Assembly: GCA_029565065.1 (NCBI GenBank) | Contig: JAKQOW010000029.1 | Coordinates: 1-42,120 of the forward strand | DNA length: 42,120 bases | Direction: 5' to 3' | Source: Acidobacteriota bacterium | GTDB taxonomy: Bacteria; Acidobacteriota; JAAYUB01 | In this document: positions 7,925-16,379 of the stretch, in pieces | Layout: each line of letters starts with the position of its first letter | How positions within the stretch are numbered: position 1 is the stretch's first letter | The notes under the pieces: model-generated | What the model was told of the DNA's origin: nothing | What the model saw: the letters and a program-made list of their open reading frames with translations, nothing else | The model's database searches: none | Translations under genes and position numbers: made by a program

Positions 7925-9040
7925 TCAGAAGCAGGCGGGCGGATTGTCCAGCGTGTTCAGGTCGTAGATGAAGGACCGGACGTTCTGCGGTGGATTCCAG
8001 TAGTACGCGTGGGCCCGGTGGTTGGTGCTGTCATAGACCAGGTACAGGCTCCAGGGGAGCTCACGCGGACTGATCATGTACATGACGCCGGCGCGCCAGT
8101 TCAGCTCAGCCTGGCCTTCAAATTCCGCGCCGCCGTTTTCGAGCACGCGGAACAGGAAGGTGCCGTCGGCGTTGACGCACAGCATGGCGCGGCCGTAGTC
8201 ATCCTGGAAGACGTAGTCCTGGTAGGCGCTGCAGCCGGAATCGATGTACTTCACGGCGTTGTAGATGATCAGGAACACATCGCCGGTGAAGTTCGGGTTG
8301 TCGCCGGGGTAGGAGTTGACTGCGATGACGCAGTTCTTCTCGGCCACGAACGGCACGCCGTCGTCCCAGGCGGCGATGAGTCCGGCGCCGGGGCTCAGGA
8401 TGACGTCGTCGCGGTATTCGTCGGCGGCGGCGGTGACGCCAGCCATCACCGGGTGGCTGGTGTCGTAAGTGCCCAGGTTCGCCCAGGTGTAGAGGTTGTC
8501 GCCGCCCAGGTTGACAAACGGGCTGTACCCGCCGGTGATGAGGCGGCCTCTCAGGGCCCAGTCGTTGCCGCCGGCCCAGTCAAAGACAGCCAGGATCAGC
8601 TTGCCGCCGGCGTCGACGAAATCGGCCAGAAGATTGCCCATGGCCACCCGGTCGTACCAGGGATTGTCGGAAAAGACGATCACCGCGTCGTAGCCCAGCA
8701 ACTGCTCCAGGGTGGGCAGGGCGGAACGGCAGTCGAAGTGGTCCACCACGCTGATGTCGGGCTGGGCCATCATGAAGTTTACCAGACCCGTGGGATAGTT
8801 GTCTGAGCTGGCCACCAGCACGTGCAGGCCGCCGTTGGCCTTGGGCGCCGGCGGCACGAAGTCTTCAACCGCTTCCGGCGCATCGCCGGGGAACGCGCGG
8901 CGCTCCAGCTGGCCGATGATCCGGCCGGCCGGACCGTCCGTGGCCTTGCGCGGCTGCCGCCGGAACTCGGCGCCCCAGACCACCGAGGTCAGAACGACGG
9001 CGGCCAGGACCATCAACATTAGTACTCGATTGCGTTTCAT
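7925..9040 (-). CDS. Secreted protein of unknown function with a possible GATase1/ThuA-like domain
   Basis: A 371-aa protein. The start at 9040 (MKRNRVLMLMVL) has GGGAGG 4-5 nt upstream and begins a clean signal peptide ending near VVWGAEF; a longer in-frame ATG at 9196 would overlap the divergent promoter region. Residues from about 75 to 260 alternate strand and helix (LHVLVASSDNYPTG, YDAVIVFSDNPWYD, LADFVDAGGKLILAVFDW), a layout like class I glutamine amidotransferase or ThuA-like sensor folds, but I see no catalytic Cys-His-Glu triad. The last hundred residues are rich in aromatic strands and contain three Cys, suggesting a small beta domain. It stands alone with its own terminator and probable promoter, divergent from galK. 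Confidence 0.8.
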   Translation of the reverse strand: MKRNRVLMLMVLAAVVLTSVVWGAEFRRQPRKATDGPAGRIIGQLERRAFPGDAPEAVEDFVPPAPKANGGLHVLVASSDNYPTGLVNFMMAQPDISVVDHFDCRSALPTLEQLLGYDAVIVFSDNPWYDRVAMGNLLADFVDAGGKLILAVFDWAGGNDWALRGRLITGGYSPFVNLGGDNLYTWANLGTYDTSHPVMAGVTAAADEYRDDVILSPGAGLIAAWDDGVPFVAEKNCVIAVNSYPGDNPNFTGDVFLIIYNAVKYIDSGCSAYQDYVFQDDYGRAMLCVNADGTFLFRVLENGGAEFEGQAELNWRAGVMYMISPRELPWSLYLVYDSTNHRAHAYYWNPPQNVRSFIYDLNTLDNPPACF

Positions 9041-9072
9041 GGGTCCTCCCAAAACAGATTGGCTTGCTGTCG

Positions 9073-9103
9073 ATGATACCACAGCGCAGGCAATGGGTGT
9101 CAA
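9073..9103 (-). promoter_or_regulatory. Probable sigma70-type promoter of the 7925-9040 gene
   Basis: On the minus strand a perfect TTGACA (9098-9103) is followed after 19 nt by TATCAT (9073-9078) with a TG extension one base upstream. The spacer is longer than the ideal 17 nt, which the extended -10 may offset. It lies 33 nt before the ATG. Confidence 0.45.
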
Positions 9104-9127
9104 GTCGGCGGGATCAGGCGCCGGACC

Positions 9128-9156
9128 TTGCGGCGCCACCCGGTCAATGGTACCAT
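9128..9156 (+). promoter_or_regulatory. Possible weak extended -10 promoter of galK
   Basis: TTGCGG, 17 nt, then TGG-TACCAT (9151-9156). The -35 matches only three consensus bases and the -10 four. The -10 lies inside the palindrome ATGGTACCAT, which also occurs at 7833. The distance to the galK ATG is 55 nt. Confidence 0.3.
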
Positions 9157-9210
9157 CGTCTCTCGGCCGGCGCGGCAGGCCCGGCCGCGATTCCAACCAA
9201 TGGAGCGCCC

Positions 9211-10386
9211 ATGCCGGTGAACCAGGCGGAGCGGATCCGGAAAACCTTCACGGCGCGGTTCGGCCGGGAGCCCCTGCTGGTGCGCTCCCCCGGCCGGGTG
9301 AACCTCATCGGCGAGCACACCGATTACAACGAGGGCTTCGTCCTGCCGGCGGCGGTGGACCGCGCCGTCATCTTCGCCATCGCGCCCTGCGACGGCCGCC
9401 AGGCGCGGCTGCTCGCGGCCGACCTCGGCGAGGAGTGCGCCGTGTCGCTGGACCGGCTCCCCAAGCCCCGTCATGGCTGGCCCGATTATCCCGTGGGAGT
9501 TCTGGAGGGGCTTCGGCGCGTCCGGCCGCGCCTCGGCGGCTTTGACTGCGCCTTCGGCGGCGACATCCCCGTGGGCGCGGGGATGTCCTCGTCGGCAGCC
9601 GTGGAAGCGGGGCTCGCCTACGCGCTGGACGCGCTCTTCGAGCTGGGCCTGACGCCGCTGGAGCTGGTGAAGCTGGCCCAGCGGGCCGAGAACGAGTACG
9701 TGGGCGTCCGCTGCGGCATCATGGACCAGTACACCAACATTTTCGCCCGGAACGGCCAGGTGCTGCGCCTCGACTGCCGGACGCTGGCCGCCGAGCATTT
9801 CCCTTTCCCGTCGAACAAGCTGCGGGTGGTCCTGTGCGACACCGGGGTGCGCCACGCCCTGGGTGCTTCCGAGTACAACGTCCGGCGGGCCCAGTGCGAG
9901 GAGGGGGTGCAGCGGATCCGGCGGGCCCATCCGGCGGTGCGCAGCCTGAGGGACGTGACTCCGGATATGCTGGCGGCGGTACGCCGCGAGCTCGATCCGG
10001 TGGTGTGGCGCCGCTGCGCCTATGTGATCGCGGAGAACGCGCGGCTGCTGGCCGGCTGCGAGGACCTGCGGCGGGGCGATTTCGCCGTCTTCGGCGAGCG
10101 GATGGGCCAGTCGCACGCGGGACTGCGTGACGAGTACGAGGTGAGCTGCCCGGAGCTGGACCGGCTGGTGACCATCGCCTGGACCGACCCGGCGGTGCTG
10201 GGCGCGCGGATGATGGGCGGCGGCTTCGGCGGCTGCACCGTCAACCTGGTCCGCGCCGACGGCGTGGCCGCCTTTGCCGACCGCGTGCGCCAGACCTACC
10301 GGCCGCCCGACGGCGGGCCGGCGAAGGTATACGCCTGCCGCATCGAGGGGGGGACGCGGGTCATCGCCCGTCCGCCGGTCCTTTGA
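9211..10386 (+). CDS. galK: Galactokinase
   Basis: A 391-aa cytoplasmic GHMP kinase that phosphorylates galactose at C1 with ATP in the Leloir pathway. The galactokinase signature GRVNLIGEHTDYNEG is at residues 28-42; the ATP-binding GHMP motif reads PVGAGMSSSAAVEAGLAYAL; the CGIMDQYTNIFA block carries the catalytic Asp; the C-terminal glycine motif is GARMMGGGFGGCTVNLV. Length is normal for the family. The ATG at 9211 has GGAG 7 nt upstream; an in-frame start at 9064 would add 49 residues without family similarity. No galT or galE is nearby, so its pathway partners are elsewhere. Confidence 0.95.
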   Translation: MPVNQAERIRKTFTARFGREPLLVRSPGRVNLIGEHTDYNEGFVLPAAVDRAVIFAIAPCDGRQARLLAADLGEECAVSLDRLPKPRHGWPDYPVGVLEGLRRVRPRLGGFDCAFGGDIPVGAGMSSSAAVEAGLAYALDALFELGLTPLELVKLAQRAENEYVGVRCGIMDQYTNIFARNGQVLRLDCRTLAAEHFPFPSNKLRVVLCDTGVRHALGASEYNVRRAQCEEGVQRIRRAHPAVRSLRDVTPDMLAAVRRELDPVVWRRCAYVIAENARLLAGCEDLRRGDFAVFGERMGQSHAGLRDEYEVSCPELDRLVTIAWTDPAVLGARMMGGGFGGCTVNLVRADGVAAFADRVRQTYRPPDGGPAKVYACRIEGGTRVIARPPVL

Positions 10387-10387
10387 T

Positions 10388-10431
10388 CGGTGAACAGTGA
10401 ACGGTGAACAGTAAATAGTTTTAGGAAATAG
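10388..10431 (+). repeat. Short degenerate GTGAACA tandem tract
   Basis: Directly after the galK stop: GGTGAACAGTGAACGGTGAA followed by CAGTAAATAG, about four units of a GTGAACA heptamer decaying to the right. It is the same unit as the array at 26235. The rest of the spacer to 10632 holds a CGCGCC-TGTC-GGCGCG hairpin (10589-10604) but no gene. Confidence 0.55.
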
Positions 10432-10632
10432 TGATGGGGAAGGAATTGGAGTGGTTCTGCCCGGTCGCCGGGCGGGATGCTCGCAGTTCTCGTTTAGCGG
10501 AAACGTGTCATTCTGCGCTCCCGAGAGGCGGCGGGACATCCACGCCGCTTTGTGATACTCTGTCGTGCTTGAATGGGCGGAAAATCTGCGCGCCTGTCGG
10601 CGCGACCAACAGTCTCTGGAGGATGTGAACTC

Positions 10633-13095
10633 ATGCGATTCCCGCGTTTTCTCTCGGTGCTGTTCTTCGTCAGTCTGGGGATAGGATCAGGATTCGGTGG
10701 CTTCAACCGGGCCGAAGAGCCGCCGCGACAGGCCGCCGCTTCTCCCGCCGGAACCGACCAGCCGACGGCGGCCGCGGCGGACCCGGCGGCGCCGGCGAAC
10801 TGGGCCGATATCGGTTGGCCCCGGGAAACCGTCCACGGCGACGTGACCCTCATCCTGTACCAGCCGCAGCTGGAGAAATATGAGGGGAACCGCGTGGAGG
10901 CCCGCGCCGCCCTGGCGGTCAAGCCGGCCGGGGCCGCGGAGCCCAAGGAGTTCGGAGTGGTCTGGATGTCCGCCCGGACCGAGGTGGACAAGGTCAATCG
11001 CCAGGTCACTCTGGACAACCTCCGGCTCACCCGGATGGATTTCCCTTCCTCCAAGGAAAAAGGGGACGAATACCTGGCATTTCTTTCCTCCAAAGTGCCA
11101 GCGAAGAGTTGGGTCCTTTCCCTCGACCGCATGGAGGCAGCCCTGGCGGCGCTGGAAGCCGAGCGCCCGGTCGAAGGCTACGAGGTGAAGAACGACCCGC
11201 CCCGGATCTTCTACAGCAAGGTGCCGGCGCTGCTGGTGATCGTCGACGGTCAGCCCGTGCTCCAGCCCATGGCGGACACCAAGCTGCAGCGGGTCATCAA
11301 TACCCGCGTGCTCATCGTCTTCGATGAAAAAGCCAAAAAATACTACCTGCACCTGATGGAGGGGTGGCTCGAGGCGCCCGACCTCAACGCCGGCTGGACC
11401 GTGGCCAAGAAGGTCTCGGGCGACCTGAAGAAGGCGGCCAAGGCGGCCCGGGAGAGCAAGCAGATCGAGATGCTCGACGGCAAGCCCCTGTCGGAGGACG
11501 GCAAGAAGAAGGAGACGCTCCAGGAGGCCGCCAAGAGCGCCACGGTGCCGGAGCTCTACTTCGCCTTCGTGCCCGCCGAGCTGATCCAGACCCAGGGCGA
11601 TCCCCAGGCGGAAGCCATCCCGGGCACGGACCTGCTCTGGGTGACCAACACCGGCAACAGCCTGTTCGTCGACACGAAGAACAACATGTACTATGTCCTC
11701 CTGTCGGGCCGCTGGTTCCGCTCCCCGGAATTCAACAAGCCGTGGGAGTACGTGCCGGCTTCGAGTCTGCCTGAGGGATTCGCCAAGATCCCGCCGGACC
11801 ACCCCAAGGCGAGCGTGCTGGCCTGCGTCCCCGGCACCGAGCCGGCCAAGGAAGCGGTGGTGGCCAACTCCATCCCCCAGACCGCCACCATCAACCGGGC
11901 GACGGCCAAGCTGACGGTCAAATACGACGGCCAGCCGAAATTCAAGGACGTCAAGGACACCTCCCTCCAGTACGCGGTCAACAGCAAGACGCCGGTCATC
12001 CGGGTGGCTGAAAACAGCTACTACGCCGTGGAGAACGCGGTCTGGTTCTCCGCGCCCGCGCCGCTGGGGCCCTGGACGGTGGCGGTGACGGTGCCGCCGG
12101 TGATCTACACCATCCCGCCCAGCAGTCCCATCCATTACGTCACCTACGTGCGGATCTACGGCTATGACGACACGTCAGTCTATGTCGGCTACACGCCGGG
12201 CTACTACGGCACCGTGGTGACGACGGAGCAGGTGGTGGTCTACGGGAGCGGCTGGTACTACCCGCCGTACATGGGCGGCTGGTGGTACGGCTGGCCGTGC
12301 ACCTACGGTTACGGCGCCACCTTTGTCTGGTCTTCGGACTGCGGCTGGAGCGTGGGCTTCGGCGTGGGGTACGGCTGGGGCTGGTACTACCCGTACTGGG
12401 GCCCCTGGGGCTGGTACGGGTACGGCTATTATCCCCCTTACGGCTGGGGCGCCTGGGGCGGCTACGCCAGCATGAACGTGTACGGACGGTGGGGCAACGC
12501 CACCTACGCCGGCACGCGGGCCGCCTGGGCCAACCCGTGGACGGGCAACTACGGCGGCGGCGCCCGCGGCGCGGTGTACAATCCGGCCACCGGCGCGGTG
12601 GCCGCAGGCGGGCGGTTCCACAACACCAACGTCTACACGGGCAACACCGTCGGCGGCCGGGGCGGCGCCGCCTACAATCCGGAGACGGGCCGCGTCGCCA
12701 TCGGCGGGGCCGGCTACGTCGGCAACATCTACACCGGCCAAGGCGCCGCGGGGCGAGGCGGACTCATCTACGATACGGACACGAACACCGGCTTGGCCGT
12801 GGGGAAGAACAACGTCTATGCCGGCCACGACGGCAACGTGTACAAGTACGACCGCAACTCGGGCAACTGGTACAAGAACGACAACGGCTCCTGGAACCAG
12901 GTGGACCCGAAACGGCCCGAGGCCCAGGCCCGGGCGCAGTCGCGCGACCAGGCCAGCGTGCAGAACCTGCAGCGGCAGTACAACGCCCGGAGCCAGGGCG
13001 AGTACCGCAGCCGGCAGTACCAGTCGGGCAACTGGAACCGCGGCAGCGGTGCCGGCCGGAACCTCGGCGGCGCCCGCGGCGGGCGCCGGCGCTAG
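10633..13095 (+). CDS. Large secreted Trp/Tyr/Gly-rich repeat protein (paralogue B)
   Basis: An 820-aa exported protein, homologous from end to end with paralogue A (157-2658). The start at 10633 (MRFPRFLSVLFFVSLG) has GGAGG 10 nt upstream and opens a signal peptide; the longer in-frame ATG at 10573 has no ribosome binding site. Shared features: three beta-type repeats (first with SKVPALLVIVDGQP, second with VPAELIQTQGDP, third with TVKYDGQPKF), the phrase VPPVIYTIPPSSP after the third, and a YVGYTPGYYG turn. Then comes a striking Trp/Tyr/Gly-rich tract of about 80 residues (GWYYPPYMGGWWYGWP and on), glycine-rich NPxTG-type repeats, a GHDGNVYKYDRNSGNWYKND block also present in A, and an Arg/Gln-rich basic tail. 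A surface or matrix role is likely; function unknown. Confidence 0.85.
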   Translation: MRFPRFLSVLFFVSLGIGSGFGGFNRAEEPPRQAAASPAGTDQPTAAAADPAAPANWADIGWPRETVHGDVTLILYQPQLEKYEGNRVEARAALAVKPAGAAEPKEFGVVWMSARTEVDKVNRQVTLDNLRLTRMDFPSSKEKGDEYLAFLSSKVPAKSWVLSLDRMEAALAALEAERPVEGYEVKNDPPRIFYSKVPALLVIVDGQPVLQPMADTKLQRVINTRVLIVFDEKAKKYYLHLMEGWLEAPDLNAGWTVAKKVSGDLKKAAKAARESKQIEMLDGKPLSEDGKKKETLQEAAKSATVPELYFAFVPAELIQTQGDPQAEAIPGTDLLWVTNTGNSLFVDTKNNMYYVLLSGRWFRSPEFNKPWEYVPASSLPEGFAKIPPDHPKASVLACVPGTEPAKEAVVANSIPQTATINRATAKLTVKYDGQPKFKDVKDTSLQYAVNSKTPVIRVAENSYYAVENAVWFSAPAPLGPWTVAVTVPPVIYTIPPSSPIHYVTYVRIYGYDDTSVYVGYTPGYYGTVVTTEQVVVYGSGWYYPPYMGGWWYGWPCTYGYGATFVWSSDCGWSVGFGVGYGWGWYYPYWGPWGWYGYGYYPPYGWGAWGGYASMNVYGRWGNATYAGTRAAWANPWTGNYGGGARGAVYNPATGAVAAGGRFHNTNVYTGNTVGGRGGAAYNPETGRVAIGGAGYVGNIYTGQGAAGRGGLIYDTDTNTGLAVGKNNVYAGHDGNVYKYDRNSGNWYKNDNGSWNQVDPKRPEAQARAQSRDQASVQNLQRQYNARSQGEYRSRQYQSGNWNRGSGAGRNLGGARGGRRR

Positions 13096-13110
13096 CCCGG
13101 CGCGATTCCG

Positions 13111-13250
13111 TACCGCGCGTTCGATGAACGCGCGCCGGCGGCGGCTGAACGGCCACGGCGCTGAGTGTATCCGCACCCGATCGATTGCCGGTGCCGTCGG
13201 GCCGCATTCGTCGAATGCGGCGTACCGCGCGTTCGATGAACGCGCGCCGG
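13111..13250. repeat. Three perfect 9-bp hairpins, two of them identical copies
   Basis: CGCGCGTTC-GAT-GAACGCGCG occurs at 13114-13134 and again at 13226-13246, inside an identical 29-base block, 112 bases apart. Directly before the second is GCCGCATTC-GTC-GAATGCGGC (13201-13221), with the same architecture but another stem. The remainder of the 325-bp spacer (to 13420) has no gene and ends in a likely promoter. Confidence 0.75.
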
Positions 13251-13330
13251 CTCACCCCGAACCAGCCGGGTCGAATTCCGGGCGGGTGTATGCGCGTCGT
13301 TACCGGTCAGCCAGGACGAACGGCCGGGCA

Positions 13331-13361
13331 TTGACTTTTTTCGATTTTCTTGAAATATAGA
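13331..13361 (+). promoter_or_regulatory. Probable promoter of the 13421 gene
   Basis: TTGACT (13331-13336), then TATAGA (13356-13361) after 19 nt, or AATATA after 17 nt. It sits in a short AT-rich pocket that stands out from the GC-rich surroundings, about 60 nt before the GTG start. Confidence 0.55.
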
Positions 13362-13420
13362 GATGGGAGTCACTGACGCTCCGATTCATGCTCCAGAAAC
13401 ATGGAGAAAGGAGGTCCACG

Positions 13421-14395
13421 GTGAGACAATCAGTCCCGAGAAGCCTGATCCTGGCCGGATTTTTCGTGGCGTTGTGGTGCGCGCCGGCAGCCCAAACGCA
13501 GTCGTTCGACTGGTTCGCCTTCGGTCAGGCCCTGAATCAGGGGCCGCAACACGTGCTCGGCTCGGCCGATGCGCGGGCGATCGTTGCGAAAGTCGCTGAC
13601 CAGATGGCCCGCATGAATGTGCCGGTCAACACCGGATGGGGCGGTCGTATGAGCTCCGCCGCGCAATACGGCCAACAGGATGTCGGAACCTGCACCTGGG
13701 TCAACGATGCCGTCCAGAAGGCGCTTCATGGCGCGGGTTTCCGCAAGGATCAAATTTTCGGGGTGATCGGCGTCGGCGAAGGGCGCGGGAAAGCGATGTC
13801 CGCCGGGTTGTGGCTGAACGTCGATCATATCGCGCCGGCCGTGGTGATCAACAAGCAAGTGCTGACCTTCGACCTGTGGCACCACAGTTACGATACCGGC
13901 GGGTTTGCCGGCATGGCCTCGTCTAATTGGAACGGACGCGATCTCTCGAGCTGGTGCGTCAGCACGCAACATTACCCCGGCTTCATGTACAGCACGTACG
14001 GGGCGCAGCCGATGGTCGATCCCGTGCACCCCCAGGCACTGCAGGAAATGATCGTGGAAAAACAGTTCCAGCAGCGCTACCCGCAATTGAAGCCCAAGAA
14101 AGCCGTCAAAAAGGTCGAGCCATCCTTTTCCGGGAACTGGAGCGATTTCACGGACGCTGCCGGTACGCTGCGCATGACCCAAGAAGGCAGCCGGGTTACG
14201 GGCTCCTACACCCATCATGGCACGAACGGCTCCCTCAGCGGCACCCTGACGGGCAGTACCTTGCGGGGCACGTGGTCCAACGACCTCAAGCTCAGCGGTT
14301 CGTTCGTGTTCGAGCTTTCAGCCGATGGCCGGAGCTTTTCCGGTTCCTATGTGTACGAAGGGAAAACGTACTCCTGGAGCGGGAAGAAAAATTAG
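13421..14395 (+). CDS. Secreted two-domain protein of unknown function
   Basis: A 324-aa protein starting at a GTG (13421) that has a near-perfect ribosome binding site, AAAGGAGGT, 5 nt upstream; an in-frame ATG at 13388 lies before that site and is less likely. A signal peptide ends near CAPAAQTQS. Domain 1 (about 25-210) contains DVGTCTWVNDAVQ, LWLNVDHIAPAVVINKQVLT and FDLWHHSYDTGG: a Cys before a helix, then a His in a strand, then Asp. That order resembles papain-like or transglutaminase-like folds, but no family is recognised. After a Lys-rich linker, domain 2 (about 235-324) is a beta-rich module with repeated G-(S/T)-(Y/L) turns, from FSGNWSDF to YEGKTYSWSGKKN. GC content is slightly lower than in neighbouring genes. 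Confidence 0.75.
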   Translation: MRQSVPRSLILAGFFVALWCAPAAQTQSFDWFAFGQALNQGPQHVLGSADARAIVAKVADQMARMNVPVNTGWGGRMSSAAQYGQQDVGTCTWVNDAVQKALHGAGFRKDQIFGVIGVGEGRGKAMSAGLWLNVDHIAPAVVINKQVLTFDLWHHSYDTGGFAGMASSNWNGRDLSSWCVSTQHYPGFMYSTYGAQPMVDPVHPQALQEMIVEKQFQQRYPQLKPKKAVKKVEPSFSGNWSDFTDAAGTLRMTQEGSRVTGSYTHHGTNGSLSGTLTGSTLRGTWSNDLKLSGSFVFELSADGRSFSGSYVYEGKTYSWSGKKN

Positions 14396-14574
14396 CGGGA
14401 TCGGGCCGGCCGGTTTGACCGGCAGGATCGGACCGCGCGCCATGTTCCGGCCGGGATCGAAGACGCGCGAGGCGGCGACGGCGATGCGACAGCGGTGATT
14501 GCCGGATCGCAAGTGCCCGCGCGTGATCCCGTGACTCGTGCCGGCGCTGATAACGCGCATCGTTCGAGCAGATT

Positions 14575-16128
14575 GTGATAACTGATCCATGCTTCCAAGC
14601 TCCGCCTGAGCGAGACAACGGACAGCCCTCATTGGGGGTCGCCCCCCAGTCACCGGCTGTCCGCCGCCTGGTGTGGGCGATCCTGCTGGCCGGCGCCGTG
14701 GCGCTGCTGGCCACATCGGCCTACCGGGCGGCCACCTTTCCCTTCACCCATGATGAAAGCCTGAGTTTCGCCATCTTCAACTGGGACCCGGGCCAGGGCG
14801 CCACCGCCAACAATCACCTCCTCAATACGCTGCTGATGCAGGGGTGCGCGCAGGTGTTCGGCCATTCGGAGTTCGCCCTGCGACTGCCCAACCTGCTGGC
14901 GCACGTGCTGTATCTTGTCGGCACGCTGGCGCTGCTGCGTCGCTGCCGGTCCATGAACCTGCGACTGGCGGGATTCGTCATCCTCAATCTCAATCTGCTG
15001 GCACTGGATTTTTTCTGCCTGGCGCGGGGATACGGACTGGCGCTGGCGTTCCAAATGACGAGCCTCCTGCTGCTGGCGCGCGCCTGTGAGCGAAGACGCC
15101 AGCCGGCGTTCCGAACCGACGTCGTACTCGCCGTGCTGGCCGGTTCGCTGGCGGTGCTGGCCAACTTCGCCTTTCTGAATTATCACCTGCCGCTCCTGCT
15201 GGCGAGCGCGTGGCTGCTGCTCACGGACGCCTCACTCCGCCGGTTCCAGCGGGAAGGTCTGCCGGCGGCCGTAGCGCTGCTGGGCGCGAGCGGGGTGTTT
15301 GTCGGCGCCGTCCTGTTCCGGATGCTCCAGCTCCAACGGCTCGGGGAGCTGTATTTCGGCGGGAACACCGGCTTCGTCCCGGACACCGTCATCGGTCTGG
15401 TGCGGAGCGCACGGTACGCGTACACCGCTTCGCCGGCCATCGAGACAACGGCCGCCGCGATGATCATCGGGACGGTGGTCGCGCTGGCTCTGCTGGGAGC
15501 GTACCCGTGCTTCCGGCGGCGGAAGGTGCCGCTCTTCGCCCTGCCCGCCGCGCTGCTGACCGCGGCGGTGCTGTTGCCCGTTCTGCAGCATCTTGTGTTC
15601 CAGACGCTGTACCCCAAGGAACGCACCGCGTTGTTCTACCTGCCGCTCTTTGCCACCGCTCTGATCGCCGCGGTCGACTGGCTCACCCGGCGGCCGGACC
15701 GCCGTTGGCCGGGTGCGCTGGGACTCGCGCTGATCGCGGGCTTCGCGGCGGTCCTGGGATGGCAATTCGCCCGCAGCTTCGATCCGCACACCTGCTACAC
15801 CTGGCGGTATGACGCGCACAACGACGCGGTGCTCCGGCGCATCGACCAGGACCGGCGAATCCACCGGCCGGACCGGATCGTCCGGCTGGGCATCAATTGG
15901 ATGATGGAACCCTCATTGAACTTCTACCGTGTGACGCGCGGGTACGACTGGCTGGCGCCGGTGACCCGGACGGGCATCGACAGCGGGGATTACGATTACA
16001 TCTACGCGTTTGCGCCCGAAGTGCGGGCGGGCGACCGTGATCGTCACACCTGGCTGGCGGCTTTTCCGGACACGCAGACCATGCTGGTGCGGGTGGATCG
16101 GGTGCCGGAGGCGTCCGTGCGCCCGTGA
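14575..16128 (+). CDS. Polytopic glycosyltransferase family 39 (PMT/ArnT-like) protein
   Basis: About 517 aa, an inner-membrane GT-C transferase that probably moves a sugar from a lipid carrier to a periplasmic acceptor. After the first membrane helix comes THDESLSF, the acidic Asp-Glu loop typical of GT39, then NNHLLNTLLMQG and the ARGYGLALAFQMTSL block, followed by many hydrophobic helices to about residue 400 and a soluble C-terminal domain. The start is uncertain: the reading frame opens at GTG 14575 without a ribosome binding site, and a later GTG (14671), just before the first helix, is possible. Nearby genes do not reveal donor or acceptor. Confidence 0.8.
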   Translation: MITDPCFQAPPERDNGQPSLGVAPQSPAVRRLVWAILLAGAVALLATSAYRAATFPFTHDESLSFAIFNWDPGQGATANNHLLNTLLMQGCAQVFGHSEFALRLPNLLAHVLYLVGTLALLRRCRSMNLRLAGFVILNLNLLALDFFCLARGYGLALAFQMTSLLLLARACERRRQPAFRTDVVLAVLAGSLAVLANFAFLNYHLPLLLASAWLLLTDASLRRFQREGLPAAVALLGASGVFVGAVLFRMLQLQRLGELYFGGNTGFVPDTVIGLVRSARYAYTASPAIETTAAAMIIGTVVALALLGAYPCFRRRKVPLFALPAALLTAAVLLPVLQHLVFQTLYPKERTALFYLPLFATALIAAVDWLTRRPDRRWPGALGLALIAGFAAVLGWQFARSFDPHTCYTWRYDAHNDAVLRRIDQDRRIHRPDRIVRLGINWMMEPSLNFYRVTRGYDWLAPVTRTGIDSGDYDYIYAFAPEVRAGDRDRHTWLAAFPDTQTMLVRVDRVPEASVRP

Positions 16129-16268
16129 GGCTCGGTCGGCGGTGGCGTGGGGCGGACGTCTTCCTGTCGGATGAACGGGGTGATCGGGCGTTCCGCTCGA
16201 ATCGGGACGACGGGCTGTTCGCTCCCGCCCGCAAGATCAGCCACGTTCCAGCGGTGTGAATGGACCTG

Positions 16269-16300
16269 AAAAAGCCCCGGGGATTCACCCGGGGCTTTTT
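16269..16300. terminator. Bidirectional intrinsic terminator between convergent genes
   Basis: AAAAAGCCCCGGG, loop GATTCA, CCCGGGGCTTTTT: a perfect 13-bp inverted repeat with A-tract and T-tract on opposite sides. It can serve the glycosyltransferase gene (plus, ends 16128) and the lipoprotein gene (minus, ends 16380). Confidence 0.95.
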
Positions 16301-16379
16301 GGTTTCGGTCCGCCACGAGAGGCGGAGGGGCAGTGTGCCCGTGAATGCGTCGCCGCCGGTCAACGACCGGCGGAACTGC

